Part shown: one piece after another, positions 19,316 through 28,297 of the stretch
How positions within the stretch are numbered: position 1 is the first letter of the stretch
Layout of the letters: every line of letters starts with the position of its first letter
Assembly: GCA_947464335.1 (NCBI GenBank)
Contig: CANHWG010000003.1
Coordinates: 1 to 64,000 of the forward strand
Length of the DNA: 64,000 nt
DNA from: Flavobacteriaceae bacterium
GTDB taxonomy: Bacteria > Bacteroidota > Bacteroidia > Flavobacteriales > Flavobacteriaceae
Reading direction: 5' to 3'
Made by a program: the position numbers and the translations under genes
Notes under the pieces: generated by a model
What the model was told of the DNA's origin: nothing
Databases searched by the model: none
Seen by the model: the letters and a program-made list of their open reading frames with translations, nothing else

Positions 19316-19556
19316 TTAGGCAGGTCTCCTGGCTTGCGTCTTGTTGTTGACCTTCCCATCCGCCTAGGCGGACAGTGGTTTTGTAGATAACAACAAGCTT
19401 GATAGCTTACAGTTGCGGGAACAGCTCGGGATTTTTGATTTTTAATTTCAGATTTTTGATTTCAGATTTTTAGTTCTGCTATCATCAATCGTTAGTCATC
19501 AATCTTCAATCACCCGATTCCCTTTTAATGCGATTTTGAAAAACAGAATCGCAACC
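19316..19556 (-). promoter_or_regulatory. Cobalamin (B12) riboswitch controlling the BtuB-like receptor
   Basis: Reverse complement contains GCATTAAAAGGGAATCGGGTG, CCCGCAACTGTAAGC, CCACTG...TGGGAAGG and B12 box GCCAGGAGACCTGCC; exact ends approximate. Confidence 0.93.
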
Positions 19557-19641
19557 TTAATTCGAGGGCAAATATACGATAGAAATGGGGTTAAAAGGAA
19601 AATATTTTCATAGCTTTACCACAACTATTAAATTCTTGATT

Positions 19642-20484
19642 ATGAAAAAGTTACTACTTCTAATATTAGTTTCAAACTTTGGTTTCTCACAACCAGGCGT
19701 CGAAGTTCGATTAGTAAATCCAAATGTTGGTACTCCATACTGTGGTTATTTTTTTAATGATTGGATGTGTAATACAACAAATGATGCAGGATTAAATGCC
19801 ATTTTTAATAATTATGGTGTACAATACTTCAAACAAAAAGGAGGTCATCCCTATTATACAAACACAGTGATTATGTCAATAAATGGTAGCTATCCTCAAC
19901 AATTTATATCTGATTTGTTGGCCTATTCTTCAGTAGTTGCTGCTGCCAAGTTTTGGAACCCTAGCACTTTCAGTGATGTTCTTATTCTAAGTTTAACTAA
20001 TGCTTCGGTTGGAAGCCCTACAGGAATTAACGGTAACATAATTGTAACAAATGACATTAACCTGAATCAAATATTTCAAACCTATAATGTTATTCAATAC
20101 TCGCTTTATGTTCCTTCAGTTTCACAAACTACTTATATTCTTACGTGCGATTGTGATGTTAACTTGCTCAAAACCGCTTTGGAAAATTATTCAACTGTTG
20201 TAAATCAGGTAAACATTTATAGTGCAATATTTTTGTCAAACACTGAATTTGAAAAACCAAAAGCCCTAATTTCACCCAATCCATTTTCAGATAATTTCAA
20301 TATAGAAAGTGAGCAAACTATTACCAACTATTCCATCGTTGATATCACAGGTAAAACTATTATATCAACTTCTTCTAAATCGGTATTAGACAATCAATCT
20401 TCACAATTAAGTGCTGGAATCTATATCTTAAATCTCGATTTTGATAACGGTCAAAAAGCCAATTACAAATTGGTAAAAAAATAA
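19642..20484 (+). CDS. Secreted T9SS-sorted protein with two internal domain repeats
   Basis: Preferred start 19642 (MKKLLLLILVSNFGFSQPG); C-terminal sorting domain PKALISPNPFSDNFNI...GIYILNLDFDNGQKANYKLVKK. Confidence 0.85.
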   Translation: MKKLLLLILVSNFGFSQPGVEVRLVNPNVGTPYCGYFFNDWMCNTTNDAGLNAIFNNYGVQYFKQKGGHPYYTNTVIMSINGSYPQQFISDLLAYSSVVAAAKFWNPSTFSDVLILSLTNASVGSPTGINGNIIVTNDINLNQIFQTYNVIQYSLYVPSVSQTTYILTCDCDVNLLKTALENYSTVVNQVNIYSAIFLSNTEFEKPKALISPNPFSDNFNIESEQTITNYSIVDITGKTIISTSSKSVLDNQSSQLSAGIYILNLDFDNGQKANYKLVKK

Positions 20485-20509
20485 AACGTATTATTTACGG
20501 GTTTCGTTT

Positions 20510-20517
20510 TACATTTG
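20510..20517 (+). promoter_or_regulatory. Bacteroidota -7 box TACATTTG upstream of the BtuF-like gene
   Basis: TAnnTTTG; overlaps the TTG chosen as start by the ORF track, favouring the ATG at 20539. Confidence 0.5.
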
Positions 20518-20538
20518 TGGCAGTTGCAAAAAAGTAAT

Positions 20539-21675
20539 ATGAAATCCATTACCTTAAAAATTTTAATATCGTTTCTTGTCATTTTCCTTCAAAGTTGCAA
20601 AAAGGAAACCAAGTCGGAAACAAGTATTGCTTCCGGAAATACAGTACGTTACGCCAAAGGATTTTCGATTCAAAATTATAATGGCTATTCTGTAGTAACG
20701 GTTAAAAATCCGTGGCCCAAAGCCACCCAAACCTACACTTATATACTCAAAGAAAAAAACGGAATTATTCCTGATAGCTTGAAACAAAACATCATTATTG
20801 CTGTTCCGATAAAAACGATTGTAGTTACCTCAACCACGCATATTCCATCGCTTGAAATGCTTAACGAAGTGAATTCGCTGGTTGGTTTTCCGCACTGCGA
20901 TTATATTTCATCTGATAAAGTCAGAAAACGCATTGATGCTAAAAAAGTAAAAGAATTGGGCAACAACCACGATTTAAATACCGAAGCAATTTTAGACTTA
21001 CAACCTAATGTCATCATTGGCTATGGCATCGATAACAAAAACCCAACCCTTGATAATCTGCAAAAAAATGGTTTAAAAGTGATGCTCAATGGCGATTGGA
21101 ACGAGGAATCTGGCTTAGGCAAAGCGGAATGGATTAAATTTTTCGGAGCTTTATATGGCAAACAAAAACTTGCAAACAATATCTTTTCAAAAATTGAAAA
21201 AGACTTTTTAAAAACCATTGAAATTGCCAAATTGGCGAAAACGACTCCCACAATTTTAGCTGGAGATATGTTTGAAGATCGCTGGTATTTACCTAAAGGA
21301 ACCAGTTGGGGAAGTCTACTTATACAACAAGCCAACGGTAATTATTTATGGAAGGAAACCAGTGGCACCGGAAGTTTATCTTTATCCTTTGAAACCGTTT
21401 TTGAAAAAGCTGCCACTGCCAATGTTTGGATAACTTCGGGACAGTTTTCGAGCTTAAAAGAAATGACTGATGCGAATCCGCATTATGCGAAATTTGATGC
21501 TTTTGCAAATAAAAATGTGTTTTCCTTTAGTGGCAAGAAAGGTAAAACGGGTGGCATTTTGTATTATGAATTGGCGCCTAATCGACCCGATATAGTTTTG
21601 AAGGATTTAGTTAAGATTTTGCATCCTGAATTGTTAGCGGGTTACCAACCTTTTTTCTTTGAAAAATTAAAATAA
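20539..21675 (+). CDS. ABC transporter substrate-binding lipoprotein, BtuF-like
   Basis: MKSITLKILISFLVIFLQSCKKE lipobox; periplasmic binding protein motifs PSLEMLNEVNSLVGFPHCDYIS, AILDLQPNVIIGYG; next to BtuC/BtuD-like genes. Confidence 0.88.
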   Translation: MKSITLKILISFLVIFLQSCKKETKSETSIASGNTVRYAKGFSIQNYNGYSVVTVKNPWPKATQTYTYILKEKNGIIPDSLKQNIIIAVPIKTIVVTSTTHIPSLEMLNEVNSLVGFPHCDYISSDKVRKRIDAKKVKELGNNHDLNTEAILDLQPNVIIGYGIDNKNPTLDNLQKNGLKVMLNGDWNEESGLGKAEWIKFFGALYGKQKLANNIFSKIEKDFLKTIEIAKLAKTTPTILAGDMFEDRWYLPKGTSWGSLLIQQANGNYLWKETSGTGSLSLSFETVFEKAATANVWITSGQFSSLKEMTDANPHYAKFDAFANKNVFSFSGKKGKTGGILYYELAPNRPDIVLKDLVKILHPELLAGYQPFFFEKLK

Positions 21676-21676
21676 T

Positions 21677-22708
21677 TTGAAAAACCGAAATTCCATATTA
21701 TTTTCTTCCTTGGTAGTGCTTTTGCTATTGACCTTCCTTTTGAATATTTCGTTTGGCCAAGTTGCCATTCCGATAAAGGAAGTTTTTAAAAGTGTATTCG
21801 GTGGTCACAGTTCTAAAGAAACTTGGGACTATATTATTTTGAATTTTCGCTTACCCAAAGCTATAACTGCAATTCTTGTTGGTATCGGACTTTCGATTTC
21901 GGGTTTATTGATGCAAACCTTATTCAGAAATCCGTTGGCCGGACCTTATGTTCTTGGTTTGAGCTCGGGTTCTAGTTTGGGTGTTGCGTTTGTAATTTTG
22001 GGTGCTGGATTTTTACCCTCTATTTTTTCTCCATTTTTATTGTCTTCGTATGGAATTATTTTAGCTTCATGCCTTGGAAGTTTATTGGTTTTAGCACTGA
22101 TTTTAATAGTGTCTAAACGACTTCGTGATACCATGTCAATTTTGATTGTTGGCTTAATGTTCAGCAGTTTTACAGGAGCCATAGTGAGTGTTTTTACCTA
22201 TTTTAGTTCCGCAGAACAATTACAGAAATACACCTTTTGGTCTATGGGAAGTATTGGGAATTTATCTTGGCAAAATATCCTCATTTTAGCCGTTTGTGTC
22301 TTTCTTGGATTACTTTTGAGTTTGTTATCCTTAAAATCATTAGACGCTTTATTATTAGGTGAAAACTACGCAAGAAGTTTGGGACTGAATATTTCAAAAG
22401 CACGTTATACCATAATTTTTGCTACCAGCATTTTGGCCGGAAGTATCACCGCTTTTGCCGGACCTATTGCTTTTATAGGGCTTGCCGTTCCGCATTTGGG
22501 AAAATTATTGTTCAAAACCAGTAATCATCAAATTTTATTCTTTGGAACGCTATTTATTGGTTCAATAATTATGTTATTTTGTGATACCGTTTCACAAATG
22601 CCTGGTTTTGAATTTACGTTACCCATAAATGCAATCACTTCTATTATTGGGGCACCTATGGTAATATGGCTGATTGTAAGTAGAAAAAATAAAAATAGTA
22701 TGATATGA
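21677..22708 (+). CDS. FecCD/BtuC-family ABC transporter permease (TTG start)
   Basis: FRLPKAITAILVGIGLSISGLLMQTLFRNPLAGPYVLGLSSGSSLGVAF; GPIAFIGLAVPHLGKLL. Confidence 0.93.
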   Translation: MKNRNSILFSSLVVLLLLTFLLNISFGQVAIPIKEVFKSVFGGHSSKETWDYIILNFRLPKAITAILVGIGLSISGLLMQTLFRNPLAGPYVLGLSSGSSLGVAFVILGAGFLPSIFSPFLLSSYGIILASCLGSLLVLALILIVSKRLRDTMSILIVGLMFSSFTGAIVSVFTYFSSAEQLQKYTFWSMGSIGNLSWQNILILAVCVFLGLLLSLLSLKSLDALLLGENYARSLGLNISKARYTIIFATSILAGSITAFAGPIAFIGLAVPHLGKLLFKTSNHQILFFGTLFIGSIIMLFCDTVSQMPGFEFTLPINAITSIIGAPMVIWLIVSRKNKNSMI

Positions 22709-23145
22709 AAAATATAATCCGAAAAATGTATCTTTTGGTTATAGTTGCTTCTGCTTTTTTGCTATTTGGTTGTTCCGAATTATTAGATTGTGTGGCAAAT
22801 GCGAGACCAAACATAAAAAGCAAAGTGTTAAGTATTGGCACTTTTGGGATTACTTATAATGATTTTGTTGAAGCGGATATTATTAATGATAGTGATGACA
22901 ATTCTTATTATTATTCCTTTTCAATTAGTGGTAATTTCCCGCCAGGAATGTCTTATAATCAACAAGGAAATAAAGTTTTTTTTAATGGTAGCCCAACTCA
23001 ATCTGGAAGCTTTACTTTTAAAGTGAGTTTAACTGTTGATCCACCCGAATATTATGACCCAAACCAAGGTTTTTTTGAAGATGGAAACCGAATATGTTTT
23101 GGCAATGACACGACTGCAAAAGAATTCACCATTATTATTCAATAA
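22705..23145 (+). CDS. Small lipoprotein with Ig-like (putative-Ig) domain inside the B12 operon
   Basis: YLLVIVASAFLLFGCSELLDC lipobox; FSISGNFPPGMSYNQQGNKVFFNGSPTQSGSFTFKVSLTV; overlaps the permease stop by 4 nt. Confidence 0.8.
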   Translation: MKNIIRKMYLLVIVASAFLLFGCSELLDCVANARPNIKSKVLSIGTFGITYNDFVEADIINDSDDNSYYYSFSISGNFPPGMSYNQQGNKVFFNGSPTQSGSFTFKVSLTVDPPEYYDPNQGFFEDGNRICFGNDTTAKEFTIIIQ

Positions 23146-23148
23146 GTT

Positions 23149-23934
23149 TTGGAACTGAATAAAAAAATACTGACCGCTTCTAATCTAAGTATTGGGTATG
23201 TTTCGAAAAAACATCAGAATATTATTGCCGAAAATTTAAATGTAAGCATAGAAAATGGGCAATTAATAGCGCTTGTTGGCGCCAACGGAATAGGAAAATC
23301 TACGCTATTACGAACATTAACCAGAATTCAGAAACCATTGACTGGAACGATAACACTTAATGAGAAAAACATTTTTTCTTATGATTCAATAGAATTGGCT
23401 CAAAACCTAAGTTTGGTATTGACCGAGAAATTACCGCCAAGTAATTTATCTGTTTTTGAATTAATTGCCTTAGGAAGACAACCGTATACGAATTGGCTAG
23501 GTACACTTTCTGAAATTGACTTAGAAAAAATTAATGCCGCAATAGCACTTACCCATACTGAACATTTAGTAGATAAAAAAATTCATGAAATTAGTGACGG
23601 ACAGCTTCAAATTGTTTTAATTGCTAGAGCTTTATCACAAGATACCGCTTTGATTATTTTGGATGAACCAACAACGCATTTAGATTTACATCACAAAGTT
23701 TCGGTATTTAAATTACTAAAAAAACTGACTGAAGAAACCAATAAAAGTGTCTTATTTTCGACGCACGATATCGATTTGGCTATTCAGCTTTCGGATGAAA
23801 TGATAGTGATGACTGAAGAATCTGTGGCTCAAGATCAACCGTGCAACTTGATTACAAAAGGTGTTTTTAATTCCCTTTTCAAAGATTCATCTATCACTTT
23901 TGATAGCGAAAAAGGAAAGTTTGTTATTAGTTGA
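23149..23934 (+). CDS. ABC transporter ATP-binding protein, BtuD/FecE-like (TTG start)
   Basis: Walker A LVGANGIGKSTLLRTL; degenerate signature EISDGQLQIVLIARAL; Walker B LIILDEPTTHLD. Confidence 0.92.
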   Translation: MELNKKILTASNLSIGYVSKKHQNIIAENLNVSIENGQLIALVGANGIGKSTLLRTLTRIQKPLTGTITLNEKNIFSYDSIELAQNLSLVLTEKLPPSNLSVFELIALGRQPYTNWLGTLSEIDLEKINAAIALTHTEHLVDKKIHEISDGQLQIVLIARALSQDTALIILDEPTTHLDLHHKVSVFKLLKKLTEETNKSVLFSTHDIDLAIQLSDEMIVMTEESVAQDQPCNLITKGVFNSLFKDSSITFDSEKGKFVIS

Positions 23935-23982
23935 TAATTGACAATGAATAATTGATAATTACTTTTATAAACTCAAAAATTA

Positions 23983-24441
23983 TTAACTTTTATTAATTGC
24001 TATCTGTCTTTTTGCTTCGCCAACCACAAATGCAACAGAATTGGCAATATTATAGCTTCGGATTAAATTGGACATTGGTATTTTTAAATGATTCTCAAAT
24101 TGATTTAAAAATTCTTCACTTAACCCCACACTTTCTTTACCAAAAACCAACCAATCGCCGTCTTGAAATTCTATTTCATACATTGATTTTGTGGCACGAG
24201 AACTAGTTAAGAAAACTCTTGATTTATCCGTGATTTGCGACATCCATTCGTCAACTGTTTCGTATTCTTTCCAATCTAAATGCACCCAATAATCTAAACC
24301 GGAACGCTTTAGATTTTTATCCGTTATTTCAAATCCGTAAGGTTTGATTAAATGCAAACGACTATTTGTGCCGACACAAAGGCGACCAATATTACCCGTA
24401 TTATTTGGGATTTCAGGTTCTACTAAAACAATGTTTAACAT
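23983..24441 (-). CDS. trmL: tRNA (cytidine/uridine(34)-2'-O)-methyltransferase (SPOUT)
   Basis: MLNIVLVEPEIPNNTGNIGRLCVGTNSRLHLIKPYGF; LVFGKESVGLSEEFL; MSNLIRSYNIANSVAFVVGEA. Confidence 0.92.
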   Translation of the reverse strand: MLNIVLVEPEIPNNTGNIGRLCVGTNSRLHLIKPYGFEITDKNLKRSGLDYWVHLDWKEYETVDEWMSQITDKSRVFLTSSRATKSMYEIEFQDGDWLVFGKESVGLSEEFLNQFENHLKIPMSNLIRSYNIANSVAFVVGEAKRQIAINKS

Positions 24442-24572
24442 AGATTATTAGACTTATTAGATTGTTAGACTTCTTAGATTAGATTCGCTCCGTTGGGCTT
24501 CGCCTCAGGTTTTAGAATTCATTTACTCTAAGAGCGAAGCGTATCTAAAGACCGAAGGGCGTATCTAACTAT

Positions 24573-25145
24573 CTAAAAGCAAAGCGTGTCTACTTCGAGA
24601 ACTTCTCCTGCTTTTAAGTTTTGCAAATGTATGTTTCCTACTCGAATTCTCATTAATCGGAGTGTTGGAAATCCGACTGCTGCCGTCATTTTTCTAACCT
24701 GACGAAATTTGCCTTCGGTAAGCGTTATCGAAACCCAACTCGTTGGACCATGACGTTCATCACGAATTTTTCTACCTTCACCTATGCAAGCTGGAAGTTG
24801 ATTTACAATTTTAGCTTCACACATTTTGGTTGTATACCGGATTCCTTTAAATCCTATTTCAACTCCATTTTTTATTTGTTGGATTGCCTCTGGATTGATT
24901 AGACCATCTACTTGAGCATAATATTCCTTTTCAACCGTTTTATTTCGCACCATTTCGCTCATCATTCCGTCTGTTGTAAGCAAAAGCAATCCTTCGGAAT
25001 CTTCATCCAATCGACCAATGGCCATAGTGCCGGCAGGAAAATTATACAATTCTCCTAATAATTTTTTGTGTCTTTTCTTTTCATAGATAAATTGACTTAA
25101 ATAGCCATGAGGTTTATGAATTAGAAAATGATTATGATTTTGCAT
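24573..25145 (-). CDS. RsuA/RluE-family pseudouridine synthase
   Basis: Start MQNHNHFLIHKPHGYLSQF; AIGRLDEDSEGLLLLTTDG; VEKEYYAQVDG; EGKFRQVRKMTAAVGFPTLRLMRIRVG. Confidence 0.9.
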   Translation of the reverse strand: MQNHNHFLIHKPHGYLSQFIYEKKRHKKLLGELYNFPAGTMAIGRLDEDSEGLLLLTTDGMMSEMVRNKTVEKEYYAQVDGLINPEAIQQIKNGVEIGFKGIRYTTKMCEAKIVNQLPACIGEGRKIRDERHGPTSWVSITLTEGKFRQVRKMTAAVGFPTLRLMRIRVGNIHLQNLKAGEVLEVDTLCF

Positions 25146-25160
25146 GTATGAAGATAACAA

Positions 25161-25196
25161 AAAAGACTATCAACAAAATTACTGATAGTCTTTAAA
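25161..25196 (-). terminator. Terminator-like hairpin between the DUF4476 gene and the pseudouridine synthase gene
   Basis: AAAAAAGACTATCA...TGATAGTCTTTAAATTT. Confidence 0.5.
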
Positions 25197-25213
25197 TTTG
25201 ATTAGTTTATTTT

Positions 25214-26179
25214 TTATTGTCTACTCTGAACGTAATCTGACAATTCATCAACATTGGAACTAAATGAAAAGATTCCGTTTAATTTGAAATAGTTTCTTGG
25301 CTCAATACAAAAATCATAAGCATATTTGGCAAACTCCAATTTATTATCTTCAAAGCTAAAAGTATTTGCAATTTGAATAATTTGGTCTACGTTCAAACAG
25401 TTGGCTGTAATAACTTGCTTAGCTGTTTTTAACCTAGTATCTTCAAAACTTTGATTTTTTATTGTTGACAGTGCCGCATTGAAATTTCCGGGTGTCATAC
25501 ATGATCTTCCGCCGCAACCTATAATTGGCTCATTGTGATCCACAATAATTGTATTTGAATTATTTGTAGTCGTTGTAGTTGTAGTTTGAGTAATTGCTCC
25601 GCCACCAATGTTATCATTGATAGAAACGCCCATTCCCAAATTAACGCCACCAACATTTACTCCAACACCAACATTTACTCCACCAGAGTTTACTGCATTT
25701 GTTTGCGTAGTTGTTGTTGTAGTAGTTTGAGAAACGCCACCAATTGGTTGAGCAACAACAGGTCTTGGTTGACCATAGTGAATTACATGAACATTAGAAG
25801 GTGGAATAAAATCAGGAACAACAGGAATAGCTGAAAAATAATTCATCTTCATTTTGGTTTTGTTGTTTTTGTCTCTTCTAATTTTATAGGTAACATCGGT
25901 AAAAATACCATCAACATCAGCAATCATCAAATTGTTTTTAGAGACATCCGCTAATGATGGGTCAGCAAATCTGATTTTAGCATTGTAATAAGGTTGGTTT
26001 AAATCCTCAACTCTTAGATTGGTTTGTGGTGTGTCGTTAATGATTTCTCCATTCAAGATAAGGGTAAACTTATCACCGTCTTCAGAAAAAATAGTCAGGT
26101 GTCCAACTGGTCCACCAGGTTGAGCAAAAGTTAATGAAGAAATTAACAATGCTGCTAAGAATGTAATCTTTCTAATCAT
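25214..26179 (-). CDS. DUF4476-like secreted protein with poly-Thr linkers
   Basis: Start MIRKITFLAALLISSLTFAQPG; SQTTTTTTTQTN and ITQTTTTTTTNN tracts; C-terminal helical region FNAALSTIKNQSFEDTRLKTAKQVITANCLNVDQI. Confidence 0.75.
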   Translation of the reverse strand: MIRKITFLAALLISSLTFAQPGGPVGHLTIFSEDGDKFTLILNGEIINDTPQTNLRVEDLNQPYYNAKIRFADPSLADVSKNNLMIADVDGIFTDVTYKIRRDKNNKTKMKMNYFSAIPVVPDFIPPSNVHVIHYGQPRPVVAQPIGGVSQTTTTTTTQTNAVNSGGVNVGVGVNVGGVNLGMGVSINDNIGGGAITQTTTTTTTNNSNTIIVDHNEPIIGCGGRSCMTPGNFNAALSTIKNQSFEDTRLKTAKQVITANCLNVDQIIQIANTFSFEDNKLEFAKYAYDFCIEPRNYFKLNGIFSFSSNVDELSDYVQSRQ

Positions 26180-26318
26180 ATTTAATTTTTTTTTTAGTGT
26201 GACAAATATATTTATTTTATTTTTTCGAGTTGTCAAAAACAATACCAAATAAAAAAGTAATTTATTAAAAATAGTAATTTGCTAGAAACTCTGTATATTT
26301 AAACTCTCTTAAATTATT

Positions 26319-27647
26319 ATGTCAATGAACGAGTCTTTACTCTCAGTATTATCATTTATAACGGCACTAGCTATAGGTATTTTTCTTGGAAAATTGTTGT
26401 TTACAGCCCAATCAAAATCTGAAAAATCTTCTTTAGAAGAAAAAATAAATGGGTTATTCCAACAAATTGAAAACTTTAAAAATCAGCTCAATCAAACTAT
26501 TCAAGAAAGAGAATCCATTAGAACAGAAAAAGAATCTTTAGCCATTCAATTATCTAAAAAAGAAACCGATTTTGAAAATTTATGGGAACGCAATAAAGAA
26601 CAAAAAGAAGAAGTGGAAAAATTGCAGGATAAATTCACTAAAGAATTCGAAAATTTGGCCAACAAAATTCTAGAAGAAAAAACTTCTAAGTTCACAGAAC
26701 AAAACAAAGAAAATCTCAAAAACATCTTAACACCATTACAAGATAAAATTCAACTTTTTGAAAAGAAAGTAGAAGACACTCATAAAGAAAGTATCGATTA
26801 TCATGCTGCTTTACGCCAGCAAATAATTGGACTGCGTGAAATGAATGAGCAAATGAGTAAAGAAACTTTGAATCTAACTAAAGCATTAAAAGGCGATAGT
26901 AAAATGCAAGGTAATTGGGGTGAATTAATTTTAGAAAGAGTATTAGAAAAATCGGGATTAGAAAAAGGTCGAGAATACGAAGTACAGCAAAGTTTTGTGA
27001 CCGAGGATGGAAATCGAGTATTTCCGGATGTTGTCATCAACTTGCCAGACGGGAAGAAAATGATTGTGGATTCTAAAGTTACTTTAACGGCTTATGAGCG
27101 TTATGTTAATGAAGAAAATGAAAATGATAAAGCACAGTACTTAAAAGAGCATGTCATATCGTTAAAACGCCATGTAGACCAATTGAGCGAAAAAAATTAT
27201 CATGATCTATACCAAATGGAAAGTCCGGATTTTGTATTGCTTTTTATTCCGATTGAATCCGCTTTTGCTTTAGCCCTAAACGAAGACACTTCTTTATACA
27301 ACAAAGCATTTGAAAAAAATATTGTAATTGTAACGCCATCTACATTGTTAGCTACTTTACGAACCATTGATAGTATGTGGACCAATCAAAAACAACAAGA
27401 AAATGCTTTAGAAATTGCGAGGCAAGCTGGAGCATTGTATGATAAATTTGAGGGATTTGTTACTGATTTAGTTAAAGTCGGCAATAAAATTAAAGACTCT
27501 AAAACAGAGTATGATAATGCAATGAGTAAATTAGTAGACGGAAGCGGTAACTTAATTAACAGAGTCGAAAACCTAAAAAAAATGGGCGCAAAAGCAAAGA
27601 AATCCTTACCCGAAAATATTTTACAAAGAGCTGAAAAAGATGAATGA
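26319..27647 (+). CDS. rmuC: DNA recombination protein RmuC
   Basis: N-terminal TM and coiled coil; GNWGELILERVLEKSGLEKGREY, NRVFPDVVINLPDGKKMIVDSKVTL. Confidence 0.93.
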   Translation: MSMNESLLSVLSFITALAIGIFLGKLLFTAQSKSEKSSLEEKINGLFQQIENFKNQLNQTIQERESIRTEKESLAIQLSKKETDFENLWERNKEQKEEVEKLQDKFTKEFENLANKILEEKTSKFTEQNKENLKNILTPLQDKIQLFEKKVEDTHKESIDYHAALRQQIIGLREMNEQMSKETLNLTKALKGDSKMQGNWGELILERVLEKSGLEKGREYEVQQSFVTEDGNRVFPDVVINLPDGKKMIVDSKVTLTAYERYVNEENENDKAQYLKEHVISLKRHVDQLSEKNYHDLYQMESPDFVLLFIPIESAFALALNEDTSLYNKAFEKNIVIVTPSTLLATLRTIDSMWTNQKQQENALEIARQAGALYDKFEGFVTDLVKVGNKIKDSKTEYDNAMSKLVDGSGNLINRVENLKKMGAKAKKSLPENILQRAEKDE

Positions 27648-28188
27648 ATTATATAAAAAGGTTGCTTCGTCAAAAATTACAATATCGGAATTGATGTTGC
27701 CTTCACACACTAATTTTAGCGGCAAAATTCATGGAGGTTATATTTTATCGCTATTAGATCAAATTGCTTTTGCTTGTGCCTCTAAATTTTCGGGACATTA
27801 TTGCGTAACAGCTTCTGTTGACACTGTTGACTTTTTGAATCCAATAGAAGTGGGTGAATTGGTAACGATGAAAGCTTCGGTTAATTATGTTGGCAAAAGC
27901 TCGATGATTGTTGGCATTCGAGTAGAAGCTGAAAACATTCAAACGGGGAAAGTAAAGCATTGTAACTCGAGCCATTTTACGATGGTAGCCAAAGACAAAG
28001 ACGGGAATAACACTCAAGTTCCGGGGTTAATTTTATCTAGTGACATCGAATTAAAACGATTTTTTAACTGTATTAAGCACATCAGTTTAAAAAAAGAAAA
28101 AAATCAACATGAAGAAATTTTTGATTATAAAGCGGCGTCTTCTTTAGAAATTTTAAAACAGTACAATGTCAAATTAGAGACATTTTAA
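27640..28188 (+). CDS. Acyl-CoA thioesterase (hotdog fold, YciA-like)
   Basis: ELMLPSHTNFSGKIHGGYILSLLDQIAFACASKFSGHYCVTASVDTVDFLNPIEVGELV; overlaps the rmuC stop by 8 nt. Confidence 0.88.
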   Translation: MNELYKKVASSKITISELMLPSHTNFSGKIHGGYILSLLDQIAFACASKFSGHYCVTASVDTVDFLNPIEVGELVTMKASVNYVGKSSMIVGIRVEAENIQTGKVKHCNSSHFTMVAKDKDGNNTQVPGLILSSDIELKRFFNCIKHISLKKEKNQHEEIFDYKAASSLEILKQYNVKLETF

Positions 28189-28270
28189 TAATTGTATTAC
28201 ATTTTTCTTATTAAATCGAATCAATTTTTAATACAATCAAAATTTATAGAAAAATAAACAAAAAAAATAC

Positions 28271-28278
28271 TATTTTTG
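28271..28278 (+). promoter_or_regulatory. Bacteroidota -7 box TATTTTTG upstream of cassette copy 1
   Basis: TAnnTTTG 20 nt before ATG 28298. Confidence 0.5.
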
Positions 28279-28297
28279 GGTGCAAAATTTTAAAAAT

